Shown: piece by piece, positions 54,990 through 64,000 of the stretch
Layout: each line of letters begins with the position of its first letter
Position numbering within the stretch: the stretch's first letter is position 1
DNA from: Neptunitalea chrysea
GTDB lineage: Bacteria; Bacteroidota; Bacteroidia; Flavobacteriales; Flavobacteriaceae
Reading direction: 5' to 3'
Length of the DNA stretch: 64,000 nucleotides
Assembly (NCBI RefSeq): GCF_027924145.1
Contig: NZ_BRVP01000006.1
Coordinates: forward strand, 124,001 to 188,000
Notes under the pieces: generated by a model
The model's database searches: none
Seen by the model: the letters and a program-made list of their open reading frames with translations, nothing else
What the model was told of the DNA's origin: nothing
Program-made: the position numbers and the translations under genes

Positions 54990-57900
54990 ATGGCAAAATT
55001 AAAAGATAAGAATACAGTTAAGAGATTTAATAAAATCTCAATAGGTTTAGCATCGCCTGAGTCAATTTTGGCGGAGTCTAGAGGAGAGGTGCTTAAACCT
55101 GAAACTATTAACTATCGTACTCACAAGCCTGAGCGCGATGGTCTTTTCTGTGAGCGTATTTTTGGTCCTGTAAAGGATTATGAGTGTGCTTGTGGTAAAT
55201 ACAAAAGAATCAGATATAAAGGGATTGTTTGTGACCGATGTGGTGTTGAAGTAACTGAGAAAAAGGTTCGTAGAGATAGAGTTGGTCATATCAATTTAGT
55301 GGTACCCGTAGCACATATATGGTACTTCCGTTCTTTACCTAACAAAATTGGTTATTTATTAGGGTTACCTTCTAAGAAATTAGATATGATCATCTATTAT
55401 GAGCGCTATGTGGTTATACAACCAGGTATTGCTAAAGGACCAGAAGGTGAAGAACTTAAGCGTTTAGATTTCTTAACAGAAGAAGAATACTTAAATATTT
55501 TAGATACACTTCCTCAAGAAAACTTATATCTTGAAGATACGCATCCTGACAAGTTTGTTGCTAAAATGGGAGCTGAGTGTATTGAAGAGTTACTTAGAAG
55601 AATAGATTTAGAAACATTGTCTTATGATTTAAGACACAAAGCTAATAATGAAACTTCTAAACAACGTAAAACAGAGGCATTAAAACGTCTTCAGGTAGTT
55701 GAAGCTTTCAGAGAGTCTCAACAAAACCGTGAAAACAATCCAGAATGGATGGTAATGCGTGTAGTTCCTGTTATTCCGCCGGAATTACGTCCGTTAGTAC
55801 CTCTTGATGGTGGTCGTTTTGCTACTTCTGACCTTAATGACCTTTATAGAAGGGTTATTATTAGAAATAACCGTTTGAAGCGTTTAATGGAAATTAAAGC
55901 TCCTGAGGTAATTTTACGTAACGAAAAACGTATGCTTCAGGAATCTGTGGATTCATTATTCGATAATACTCGTAAGTCTTCTGCGGTTAAAACGGAATCT
56001 AACAGACCATTAAAATCACTTTCAGATTCATTGAAAGGTAAGCAAGGTCGTTTCCGTCAAAACTTATTAGGTAAACGTGTTGATTACTCTGCTCGTTCTG
56101 TAATTGTTGTAGGACCAGAAATGAAGTTGTTTGAATGTGGTTTACCTAAAAACATGGCAGCTGAACTTTACAAGCCTTTTGTTGTTAGAAAATTAATTGA
56201 AAGAGGTATTGTAAAAACGGTTAAGTCTGCTAAGAAGATTATAGACAAAAAAGAACCAGTTGTTTGGGATATATTAGAGAGTGTAATTAAAGGACATCCG
56301 GTATTACTTAACCGTGCCCCTACATTACACCGTTTAGGTATTCAGGCATTCCAACCTAAATTAATTGAAGGTAAAGCAATTCGTCTACACCCATTAGTAT
56401 GTACTGCGTTTAACGCGGATTTTGATGGTGACCAGATGGCGGTTCACTTACCATTAGGACCAGAGGCTATTCTTGAAGCTCAGTTATTAATGTTAGCATC
56501 GCATAACATTCTTAACCCTGCTAATGGATCGCCAATTACGGTACCTTCACAGGATATGGTTTTGGGTCTGTATTATATGACCAAACAAAGAAGATCTACC
56601 GAAGCTGAAAACGTTGCTGGTGAAGGATTAACTTTCTACTCTGCTGAAGAAGTAAGTATTGCTTTTAATGAGAAGAAAGTAAATCTTAATGCTGGTATTA
56701 AGGTGAGAGCTAAAGATTACAATGAGAATGGTGAGTTGGTATACCAAATTATTGAAACTACTGTAGGTAGAGTTTTATTTAATCAGGTGGTACCAGAGAA
56801 AGCTGGATATATTAATCAGGTATTAACTAAAAAATCGTTACGTGATATTATCGGTGGCATTTTAAAAGTTACTAGCGTACCTGAAACAGCAGATTTCCTT
56901 GATAAGATTAAGGATATGGGATATAAGTTCGCATTTGAAGGTGGACTATCATTCTCATTAGGAGATATTATTATTCCTCAGGAAAAGCACGGAATGATTT
57001 CTGATGCTAACGAGCAGGTAGAAGGTATTATGATGAATTATAACATGGGACTTATTACAAATAATGAGCGTTATAATCAGGTAATTGATGTATGGACTTC
57101 TACGAATGCTATGCTTACTGAGTTAGCAATGAAACGTATTAGAGAGGATAATCAAGGATTTAACTCTGTGTTTATGATGCTTGATTCTGGGGCTCGTGGA
57201 TCTAAAGAACAGATTCGTCAGTTAACCGGTATGCGTGGTTTGATGGCGAAACCTAAGAAATCAAACTCTGGTGGAGGTGAGATCATTGAAAACCCGATTC
57301 TTTCTAACTTTAAAGAGGGACTTTCTATCTTAGAGTACTTTATTTCTACTCACGGTGCTCGTAAGGGACTTGCGGATACGGCGTTAAAAACGGCAGATGC
57401 AGGGTACTTAACACGTCGTTTAGTAGACGTTTCTCAGGATGTTATTATTAACATTGAGGATTGTGGTACTTTAAGAGGATTAGAAGTTGAACCACTTAAG
57501 AAAAATGATGAAGTAGTTGAATCTTTAGGTGAGCGTATCTTAGGTCGTGTTTCTTTACATGATGTATACGATCCGTTAACTGAAGAGTTAATTATTAAAG
57601 CGGGTGAAGAAATCTTAGAAGATCATGCTAAGAGAGTAAATAACTCAGCTATAGAATCTGTTGAAGTACGTTCTCCATTAACATGTGAAGCAGAACAAGG
57701 TATTTGTGCTAAGTGTTATGGTAGAAACTTATCAACCGGTAAAATGGTACAAAAAGGGGAGGCAGTAGGTGTTGTTGCAGCACAGTCTATTGGAGAACCG
57801 GGTACACAGTTAACGTTGCGTACATTCCACGTAGGGGGTACTGCAGGGAACATTTCTGAAGAGAATAAATTATTCGCTAAGTTTGAAGGTGTTGCAGAGA

Positions 57901-59288
57901 TCGATGATCTTAAAACTGTTAAAGGCGAAGATTCTGAAGGAAATCTGGTAGATATTGTTATTTCTCGTACTACAGAATTAAAGTTAATCGATAAGAAAAC
58001 CGGTATTACTTTAAGTACAAGTAACATTCCTTACGGTTCTCAAATATTTATTGATAGCGGAGCACAACTTACTAAAGGTGATGTAATTTGTCAGTGGGAT
58101 CCATATAATGGGGTAATTGTTTCTGAGTTTGCAGGTAAAATTGCTTACGATGGTATTCAACAAGGGGTTACTTATCAGGTAGAGATAGATGAGCAAACAG
58201 GTTTCCAAGAAAAAGTAATTTCAGAATCAAGAAATAAGAAAATTATTCCTACATTATTGATTCAAGATGCTAAAGGAAATACGTTACGTTCTTATAACTT
58301 ACCGGTAGGTGCACACATTATGGTAGATGATGGTGATAAGATTAAAGAAGGTAAAGTACTTGTTAAGATTCCACGTCGTTCTGCTAAAGCAGGGGATATT
58401 ACAGGGGGTCTTCCAAGAGTTACCGAATTATTCGAAGCACGTAACCCATCTAACCCAGCTGTAGTTTCTGAAATTGATGGTGTTATTTCTTTTGGTAAAA
58501 TTAAGAGAGGTAATCGTGAGATTATAGTAGAATCTAAGTTAGGAGAAATTAAGAAGTATCTTGTAAAACTTTCTAACCAGATTCTTGTTCAGGAAAATGA
58601 CTATGTGAAAGCTGGTATGCCACTTTCTGATGGTTCTACTACACCTGATGATATCTTAAAAATTAAAGGACCCTCAGCGGTACAACAATATCTTGTTAAC
58701 GAGGTACAGGAAGTATATCGTTTACAAGGGGTAAAAATTAACGATAAGCACTTTGAGGTTGTAGTACGTCAAATGATGCGTAAAGTTAGAATTCAAGATC
58801 CGGGAGATACATTATTCTTAGAAGGACAGTTAGCTCATAAGATTGATTTTATCAAAGAAAATGATAGCTTGTTCGGTAAGAAGGTTGTAGAGGATGCCGG
58901 GGATTCTGGTAAATTAAAAGCTGGACAAATTGTTACAGTTCGTGAATTAAGAGATGAAAATTCAATTTTGAAACGTACTGATAAGAATTTAGTTGTGGCA
59001 AGAGATGTAATTCCTGCAACGGCAACACCGGTGTTACAAGGTATTACAAGAGCATCTCTACAAACTAAGTCGTTTATTTCTGCGGCTTCGTTCCAGGAGA
59101 CAACTAAAGTATTAAACGAAGCTGCTGTAAACGGTAAGGTAGATTCTTTAGAAGGTCTTAAAGAGAATGTTATTGTAGGACATAAGATACCAGCTGGTAC
59201 AGGTATGAGAGAATATGACAATATCATCGTAGGTTCGAAAGAAGAATATGATGAAATTATGTCTCATAGACAAGAAATTAATTTCTAA
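54990..59288 (+). CDS. rpoC: RNA polymerase subunit beta'
   Basis: The 1432-residue protein has the N-terminal zinc ribbon ([20 protein letters not shown]), the catalytic [15 protein letters not shown] and the trigger-loop/bridge region ([19 protein letters not shown]). A second zinc cluster ([13 protein letters not shown]) is complete. It follows rpoB by 69 bp and ends 12 bp before the DUF3467 gene. Confidence 0.98.
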   Translation: MAKLKDKNTVKRFNKISIGLASPESILAESRGEVLKPETINYRTHKPERDGLFCERIFGPVKDYECACGKYKRIRYKGIVCDRCGVEVTEKKVRRDRVGHINLVVPVAHIWYFRSLPNKIGYLLGLPSKKLDMIIYYERYVVIQPGIAKGPEGEELKRLDFLTEEEYLNILDTLPQENLYLEDTHPDKFVAKMGAECIEELLRRIDLETLSYDLRHKANNETSKQRKTEALKRLQVVEAFRESQQNRENNPEWMVMRVVPVIPPELRPLVPLDGGRFATSDLNDLYRRVIIRNNRLKRLMEIKAPEVILRNEKRMLQESVDSLFDNTRKSSAVKTESNRPLKSLSDSLKGKQGRFRQNLLGKRVDYSARSVIVVGPEMKLFECGLPKNMAAELYKPFVVRKLIERGIVKTVKSAKKIIDKKEPVVWDILESVIKGHPVLLNRAPTLHRLGIQAFQPKLIEGKAIRLHPLVCTAFNADFDGDQMAVHLPLGPEAILEAQLLMLASHNILNPANGSPITVPSQDMVLGLYYMTKQRRSTEAENVAGEGLTFYSAEEVSIAFNEKKVNLNAGIKVRAKDYNENGELVYQIIETTVGRVLFNQVVPEKAGYINQVLTKKSLRDIIGGILKVTSVPETADFLDKIKDMGYKFAFEGGLSFSLGDIIIPQEKHGMISDANEQVEGIMMNYNMGLITNNERYNQVIDVWTSTNAMLTELAMKRIREDNQGFNSVFMMLDSGARGSKEQIRQLTGMRGLMAKPKKSNSGGGEIIENPILSNFKEGLSILEYFISTHGARKGLADTALKTADAGYLTRRLVDVSQDVIINIEDCGTLRGLEVEPLKKNDEVVESLGERILGRVSLHDVYDPLTEELIIKAGEEILEDHAKRVNNSAIESVEVRSPLTCEAEQGICAKCYGRNLSTGKMVQKGEAVGVVAAQSIGEPGTQLTLRTFHVGGTAGNISEENKLFAKFEGVAEIDDLKTVKGEDSEGNLVDIVISRTTELKLIDKKTGITLSTSNIPYGSQIFIDSGAQLTKGDVICQWDPYNGVIVSEFAGKIAYDGIQQGVTYQVEIDEQTGFQEKVISESRNKKIIPTLLIQDAKGNTLRSYNLPVGAHIMVDDGDKIKEGKVLVKIPRRSAKAGDITGGLPRVTELFEARNPSNPAVVSEIDGVISFGKIKRGNREIIVESKLGEIKKYLVKLSNQILVQENDYVKAGMPLSDGSTTPDDILKIKGPSAVQQYLVNEVQEVYRLQGVKINDKHFEVVVRQMMRKVRIQDPGDTLFLEGQLAHKIDFIKENDSLFGKKVVEDAGDSGKLKAGQIVTVRELRDENSILKRTDKNLVVARDVIPATATPVLQGITRASLQTKSFISAASFQETTKVLNEAAVNGKVDSLEGLKENVIVGHKIPAGTGMREYDNIIVGSKEEYDEIMSHRQEINF

Positions 59289-59300
59289 TAAAACAGTTTC

Positions 59301-59612
59301 ATGAGTGATCAGGAAAAAAAACAAGGACAGGTTAATATTGAATTAGATGAGAAAATAGCGGAAGGAATTTATTCTAATTTGGCTATTATAAATCATTCGG
59401 TATCAGAATTTGTTGTTGATTTTATAAGTATGATGCCAGGAACACCTAAGGCAAAAGTGAAGAGTAGAATTGTATTAACTCCCCAGCATGCCAAAAGGTT
59501 GCTAAAAGCATTAAATGATAATGTTCAGCGTTTTGAACGGGCTCATGGCGAAATTAAAGATTATGAGCAGCCACCTATTCCACTAAATTTTGGACCAACA
59601 GGTGAAGCCTAA
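59301..59612 (+). CDS. DUF3467 family protein
   Basis: The 103-residue protein matches the DUF3467 pattern: VNIELDEKIAEGIYSNLAII, SEFVVDFISMMPG and TPQHAKRLLKALNDNVQRFE. It nearly always follows rpoC in Bacteroidota. The function is unknown; its constant place next to rpoC hints at a role with RNA polymerase. A strong terminator follows. Confidence 0.88.
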   Translation: MSDQEKKQGQVNIELDEKIAEGIYSNLAIINHSVSEFVVDFISMMPGTPKAKVKSRIVLTPQHAKRLLKALNDNVQRFERAHGEIKDYEQPPIPLNFGPTGEA

Positions 59613-59621
59613 TAAACATAG

Positions 59622-59652
59622 AAACCCTGAACATTTTGTTCAGGGTTTTTTT
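59622..59652 (+). terminator. terminator of the rpoBC-DUF3467 operon
   Basis: A 12-bp perfect stem (59622-59633 with 59637-59648), a TTT loop and a T-run follow 9 bp after the stop codon. Confidence 0.92.
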
Positions 59653-59688
59653 ATGGATATACTAAAACCGAGAACGCTACATTTTTTA

Positions 59689-59696
59689 TAATTTTG
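59689..59696 (+). promoter_or_regulatory. candidate -7 element of mnmA
   Basis: TAATTTTG matches TAnnTTTG and lies 20 bp before the mnmA ATG. No good -33 TTG is seen at the right distance. Confidence 0.4.
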
Positions 59697-59716
59697 TAGT
59701 TTATAATTTAGTTTAA

Positions 59717-60904
59717 ATGAAAAGAGTAGTAGTAGGACTTTCAGGAGGTGTAGATAGTAGTGTTACAGCATATTTGTTACAGCAACAAGGCTATGAGGTA
59801 ATTGGACTATTTATGAAGAATTGGCATGACGACTCCGTTACTATTTCAGATGAGTGCCCATGGCTAGAGGACAGTAATGATGCAATGATTGTGGCCGACA
59901 AATTAGCAATTCCTTTTCAAACAGTTGACTTAAGTGAAGAGTATAAAGAACGTATAGTAGATTATATGTTTAACGAATACGAACAAGGAAGAACTCCGAA
60001 CCCAGATGTTTTATGTAATCGCGAGATTAAGTTTGACGTGTTTATGAAAATAGCGCTGGGCTTAGGTGCAGAGTATGTAGCAACAGGACACTATTGTAGA
60101 AAAGGAGTGATAGAAAAAGACGGTAAAGAAATTTATCAATTACTGGCAGGAATTGATGGTAATAAAGATCAATCTTATTTTTTGTGCCAGCTATCACAAG
60201 AGCAACTTTCTAAAACTTTGTTTCCAATAGGGGAGTTAACGAAGCCAGAGGTTAGGGCTATTGCAGCAGAGGCCGATTTAATTACTGCAGATAAAAAAGA
60301 TTCTCAAGGATTATGTTTTATAGGTAAGGTTAGATTACCAGAGTTTCTGCAGCAAAAATTAAAACCTAAAGAAGGCGTAATTGTTGAAGTTCCAGAATCT
60401 ATGGATGCTTATAATGAGGTGGTGCCACAATTTGAAACAAAGGAACAGGAACTTTCTTTTTATAGTAAAAAGCCTGAGTACCATATTTCAGATGGTAAAA
60501 TTGTAGGGAAACATCAAGGAGCTCATTATTTTACAAAAGGGCAGCGTAAAGGTTTACATGTAGGTGGTACAGTAGCCCCTTTATTTGTTATAGATACAGA
60601 TGTTGAAGAGAATGTAATCTATACGGGTCAGGGTAAAAATCATCCCGGATTGTACAGAAGAACTTTATTTGTAAAACAGCATGAGTTACATTGGGTAAGA
60701 GAAGATATGGTATTGGCTATTGGAGAATCTCTCAGTGTAAACGCTAGAATTAGATATAGACAACCTTTGCAAAAAGCTACTATTTACAAGGTAGAAGGTG
60801 GAGCTTTTGTAGATTTTGAAGAACCACAAAGTGCTATTACTGAGGGACAATTTGTGGCTTGGTATATAAAAGATGAATTAGTAGGATCCGGAGTAATTTC
60901 TTAA
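59717..60904 (+). CDS. mnmA: tRNA-specific 2-thiouridylase
   Basis: The 395-residue enzyme puts sulfur on U34 of tRNA for Glu, Gln and Lys. It has the PP-loop [10 protein letters not shown] (8-17), the catalytic cysteine in [11 protein letters not shown] and the second in [10 protein letters not shown], plus GRTPNPD. The length is typical (E. coli 368), with an insert near 225-250. It starts after the operon terminator and ends one base before the subtilase frame. Confidence 0.96.
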   Translation: MKRVVVGLSGGVDSSVTAYLLQQQGYEVIGLFMKNWHDDSVTISDECPWLEDSNDAMIVADKLAIPFQTVDLSEEYKERIVDYMFNEYEQGRTPNPDVLCNREIKFDVFMKIALGLGAEYVATGHYCRKGVIEKDGKEIYQLLAGIDGNKDQSYFLCQLSQEQLSKTLFPIGELTKPEVRAIAAEADLITADKKDSQGLCFIGKVRLPEFLQQKLKPKEGVIVEVPESMDAYNEVVPQFETKEQELSFYSKKPEYHISDGKIVGKHQGAHYFTKGQRKGLHVGGTVAPLFVIDTDVEENVIYTGQGKNHPGLYRRTLFVKQHELHWVREDMVLAIGESLSVNARIRYRQPLQKATIYKVEGGAFVDFEEPQSAITEGQFVAWYIKDELVGSGVIS

Positions 60905-60905
60905 A

Positions 60906-62537
60906 TTGCAAAAAAGATCCATTTTGAAACAAAAATTATTTTTACTTTTTACCCTTTTTCTAGCACTGGGTGTAAGGGCTCAAGAACATGCGTGGGTATA
61001 CTTTACCGATAAACCAAATGCGGTAACGGCACTTGCTAATCCTATTTCTATTTTAACGCAAGATGCCTTAGATAGAAAAGCATTACACAATACACCTATT
61101 GATGTGAGAGATGTTCCGGTTGACGAAACCTATATCACCACGATTAAAAATCAAACGGGTGTTATGGTGATGGCTAAATCAAAATGGATGAACTGTCTTC
61201 ATGTTATAGGAAGTCAAACAGATATTAATGCCTTACTAAACTTAAGTATTGTAGATAGTATTTTCTATGCCGATAATTCTTTAAATTCCAGACAGGCTAA
61301 TGATTATAAACATTTAGATAAGACAGATAAGTTTGATATAAATGTTGATTTTACTTATGGCAATACAAATAATCAGGTAACCATGCTTAATGTAGATGTG
61401 TTACATCAAAATGATTACACTGGAGAAGGGTTGGTTATAGCTGTGTTAGACGCTGGTTTTCCTAATGTAAATACCATGAGTGGATTTCAACGTTTAAGAG
61501 ATAATAACAATTTATTAGGGGGATATGATTTTGTGTTAAGAAGTACCGATTTTAATAATCCTTCACTAAACGGGCATGGTACTGCAACGTTATCAGATAT
61601 GGCAGGTTTTGTACAAGATCAGTTTGTGGGAACGGCACCAGATGCTAGTTATTATTTATTTAGAACCGAAGATGCTCTAGTAGAAACACCTGTAGAGGAA
61701 AGTTATTGGGTAGAGGCTGCAGAAAGAGCAGATAGTTTAGGTGTCGACATTATAAACAGTTCTTTAGGATATACCACCTTCGATGATTCGAGGTATAACC
61801 ACACCATGGCAGACATGGATGGGAATACTGCTTTCATTACAAAGGGAGCAAATATTGCTGTTGAAAAAGGAATTTTAGTTGTAAACTCTGCTGGTAATTC
61901 AGGCAATAGTACTACCTTTAATATTATTGGTGCTCCTGCAGACGGAAATGCTTTTGCAGTTGGAGCTGTAAATAATATAGGGGACTATGCAAGTTTTAGT
62001 TCTATTGGTCCATCTGCAGATGGTAGAGTAAAACCAGATGTAATGGCTAAGGGGGATGCTAGTGCAGTTATTAATTATTCCGATGTTGTTACTATTTCTA
62101 GCGGAACTTCATTTTCATCTCCTATTATGGCAGGATCTATAGCAAGTTTATGGCAGGTAAATCCGTCTAAAACAAATATTGAAATTATGCAGCTGGTTAG
62201 AGAATCGGCTTCTTTATATACTAACCCAACGAATCAAATGGGGTATGGTATCCCAAATTTTGGTCTTGCGATGGGTAGTTTGTTAAATACTCCTGAGTTT
62301 TCTGAAGACTTTGCTATTCAGATTTACCCTAATCCGGCTTCAACTTATTTCTACGTGTCATCTAATAATACAGAAACATATGAGGTAGTGGTGTATAATA
62401 CATTAGGTGAACGGGTGATAAAAGTAACGGCTAGTGAAGATAATAAAGTTGATGTTTCAGGATTAGAAAGAGGAATGTATTTTGTGGATGTTACTATAAA
62501 TACTACCAATAAAACATATAAGTTAATTATAGAATAA
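60906..62537 (+). CDS. S8 subtilisin-like protease with T9SS sorting domain
   Basis: The 543-residue exported protease has a signal peptide (KQKLFLLFTLFLALGVRA-Q). The catalytic triad is Asp182 (VLDAGF), His224 (GHGTA) and Ser402 (SGTSFSSP), with the oxyanion Asn331 (SAGNSGN). A C-terminal type A sorting domain (~472-543: YPNPAS...LERGMYFVDV...YKLIIE) directs it to the type IX secretion system. No ATG is near; the start must be the TTG at 60906 or 60924. The stop overlaps the next gene by one base. Confidence 0.9.
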   Translation: MQKRSILKQKLFLLFTLFLALGVRAQEHAWVYFTDKPNAVTALANPISILTQDALDRKALHNTPIDVRDVPVDETYITTIKNQTGVMVMAKSKWMNCLHVIGSQTDINALLNLSIVDSIFYADNSLNSRQANDYKHLDKTDKFDINVDFTYGNTNNQVTMLNVDVLHQNDYTGEGLVIAVLDAGFPNVNTMSGFQRLRDNNNLLGGYDFVLRSTDFNNPSLNGHGTATLSDMAGFVQDQFVGTAPDASYYLFRTEDALVETPVEESYWVEAAERADSLGVDIINSSLGYTTFDDSRYNHTMADMDGNTAFITKGANIAVEKGILVVNSAGNSGNSTTFNIIGAPADGNAFAVGAVNNIGDYASFSSIGPSADGRVKPDVMAKGDASAVINYSDVVTISSGTSFSSPIMAGSIASLWQVNPSKTNIEIMQLVRESASLYTNPTNQMGYGIPNFGLAMGSLLNTPEFSEDFAIQIYPNPASTYFYVSSNNTETYEVVVYNTLGERVIKVTASEDNKVDVSGLERGMYFVDVTINTTNKTYKLIIE

Positions 62538-63487
62538 TGCAATCAAATAGAATAACCTCACTGTTTAATATTACATATCCCATTGTTCAAGGAGGAATGG
62601 TATGGGCTAGCGGATGGAGACTTGCTTCTGCGGTTAGTAATTCAGGAGGACTAGGATTACTAGGGGCAGGATCTATGTATCCGGAAGTATTGAGAGAGCA
62701 TATACAAAAATGTAAAAAGGCAACTAATAAACCATTTGGTGTAAATGTGCCTATGCTATATCCAGATATTCAAAATATTATGGATATAATTATAGACGAA
62801 GGAGTTAATATTGTTTTTACTTCGGCCGGAAACCCTAAAACATGGACTAGCTTTTTACAAGAAAAAGGAATAACTGTTGTACATGTGGTGAGCAGCGTTA
62901 AGTTTGCTAAGAAAGCTCAAGAGGCTGGGGTAGACGCTATTGTGGCTGAAGGATTTGAAGCTGGAGGCCATAATGGAAGAGATGAAACCACTACACTTAC
63001 GTTAATACCGCAGGTAGCAAAAGAAATATTGGTTCCGTTAATTGCTGCAGGAGGTGTTGCTACAGGTCGTGCAATGCTTGCAACAATGGTACTAGGGGCA
63101 GATGGTGTGCAGGTTGGTAGTAGGTTTGTAGCTAGTAATGAGGCATCGTCACATATACTTTTTAAAGAAATGGTAGTAGCAGCCAAAGAAGGTGACACCA
63201 TGTTAACTTTGAAAGAATTAGCACCAGTTAGGCTGTTAAAAAATACATTTTATAACGAATTGCAAGAATTATATGTAAATGGAGCAGATGCATTACAATT
63301 AAAAGAGCATCTAGGACGTGGTAGAGCGAAATTAGGTATGTTTAAAGGCGATTTAGAAAATGGAGAATTAGAAATCGGACAAGTTTCAGGTTTAATAGAT
63401 ACTATAAAACCGGTAGCTGGTATTATAGACGACATGATTACGGAGTTTCGTGTAGCACAAAAACGTATATCTTCTCTTCAATTATAA
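62537..63487 (+). CDS. nitronate monooxygenase-like flavoprotein
   Basis: This is a 316-residue TIM-barrel FMN protein of the 2-nitropropane dioxygenase/NPD family: YPIVQGGMVWASGWRLASAVS, then VDAIVAEGFEAGGHNGRDE and LIAAGGVATGRAMLATMVLGADGVQVGSRF (in two parts). It could oxidise nitronates or act as an enoyl-ACP reductase-like flavoprotein; the sequence does not settle it. It starts one base inside the protease stop (TAATG), so the genes are coupled. Confidence 0.88.
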   Translation: MQSNRITSLFNITYPIVQGGMVWASGWRLASAVSNSGGLGLLGAGSMYPEVLREHIQKCKKATNKPFGVNVPMLYPDIQNIMDIIIDEGVNIVFTSAGNPKTWTSFLQEKGITVVHVVSSVKFAKKAQEAGVDAIVAEGFEAGGHNGRDETTTLTLIPQVAKEILVPLIAAGGVATGRAMLATMVLGADGVQVGSRFVASNEASSHILFKEMVVAAKEGDTMLTLKELAPVRLLKNTFYNELQELYVNGADALQLKEHLGRGRAKLGMFKGDLENGELEIGQVSGLIDTIKPVAGIIDDMITEFRVAQKRISSLQL

Positions 63488-63491
63488 GTAT

Positions 63492-64000
63492 ATGAATGAA
63501 GTTCATATTATTGAATGTCCAAGAGATGCCATGCAAGGTATCAAAGCGTTTATTCCTACTGAACAAAAAATTCAGTATATTCAATCATTATTGCGTGTAG
63601 GTTTCCATACTATAGATGTAGGGAGCTTTGTCTCTCCTAAAGCAATCCCCCAAATGGTAGACACAATAGATGTCATTAAAGGATTAAACCTGAGTAATTA
63701 TAACAGTAAGCTGCTTACTATAGTCGCAAATGTTAGAGGTGCGGAAGAGGCTTGTGGTGTAGATGAAGTATCTTATTTAGGCTTCCCTTTTTCAATATCC
63801 GAAATTTTTCAAATGCGTAATACCCATAAAACAATTCAAGAATCATTAAAAACTCTTGAAAAAATAAAAGCAATAGCCGATACTACAAATAAAGAAGTTG
63901 TAACGTATCTTTCCATGGGGTTTGGAAATCCTTATGGAGATCCGTGGAATGTAGATATTGTATCTGAATGGACAGAACGTTTATATCAAATGGGAATTCA
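63492..64000 (+). CDS. hydroxymethylglutaryl-CoA lyase, N-terminal part
   Basis: The frame from the ATG at 63492 stays open to the window end (about 169 residues). It starts MNEVHIIECPRDAMQGIKAF, then LRVGFHTIDVGSFVSPKAIP and MGFGNPYGDPW, matching HMG-CoA lyase, which splits HMG-CoA to acetoacetate and acetyl-CoA in leucine breakdown. The usual PRDGLQ is PRDAMQ, a variant common in Bacteroidota. It lies 4 bp after the flavoprotein gene. The C-terminal half with the catalytic cysteine is outside the window. Confidence 0.85.
   Translation, partial: MNEVHIIECPRDAMQGIKAFIPTEQKIQYIQSLLRVGFHTIDVGSFVSPKAIPQMVDTIDVIKGLNLSNYNSKLLTIVANVRGAEEACGVDEVSYLGFPFSISEIFQMRNTHKTIQESLKTLEKIKAIADTTNKEVVTYLSMGFGNPYGDPWNVDIVSEWTERLYQMGI

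Overview
The window is a stretch of chromosome from a member of the Flavobacteriaceae (Bacteroidota). Four things point there: AT-rich DNA; promoters of the Bacteroidota form TTTG-N18-20-TAnnTTTG (clear before trpL, rpsU, the tRNA-tuf cluster, yaaA and a lacI gene); a subtilase with a C-terminal type IX secretion sorting domain; and the gene order tRNA-Thr/Tyr/Gly/Thr, tuf, tRNA-Trp, secE, nusG, rplKAJL, rpoBC, DUF3467. Most ribosome-binding regions have no Shine-Dalgarno sequence; rpsU, with a near-perfect one, is the exception. No phage, insertion sequence, CRISPR array or defence island was seen.

Layout. 1-11,330: housekeeping genes (birA end, SRPBCC protein, pyrE, NUDIX, M14 peptidase lipoprotein, coaD, ddl, PASTA protein, RluD-type pseudouridine synthase, yaaA, TPR protein, uracil-DNA-glycosylase-like protein) and two tandem secreted carboxypeptidase-regulatory-like paralogues. 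11,388-17,113: a sugar operon under a LacI regulator, with a fructokinase-type kinase, FucP-type permease, LamB-like porin and a D-tagatose/D-allulose 3-epimerase-type enzyme; three copies of one palindromic operator mark it. 17,200-22,947: a VIT-type metal transporter, a possible structured RNA, and a TetR-TolC-HlyD-DHA2 drug efflux operon. 23,382-32,171: a full trp operon (trpE G D C F B ... A) with a promoter, a leader peptide carrying three consecutive Trp codons and a terminator; two carbohydrate-related exported proteins sit between trpB and trpA. 32,225-32,375: a DUF1800 gene remnant that seems to have undergone a stem-loop inversion.

32,520-45,843: a MarR/nitroreductase/YceI operon, a thiol-redox cluster (TlpA, redoxin, rhodanese), DUF2851, PspC, a K+ channel, an alanine/glycine symporter, an HhH protein, a 650-bp near-empty gap with a possible frameshifted small gene, acyl-CoA dehydrogenase, an alpha-amylase lipoprotein, rpsU and xerC. 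45,891-59,612: hibernation factor, tRNAs and the core translation/transcription cluster. 59,717-64,000: mnmA, the T9SS subtilase, a nitronate-monooxygenase-like flavoprotein and the start of a hydroxymethylglutaryl-CoA lyase.

The window is mainly core genome. The most interesting content is regulatory and organisational: the trp attenuator, the exported carbohydrate proteins inside the trp operon, the predicted ketohexose operon and its operators, the Shine-Dalgarno of rpsU, and the DUF1800 inversion scar. I did not find a clearly new multi-gene system. All functional calls come from reading motifs and gene order; no database search was run.
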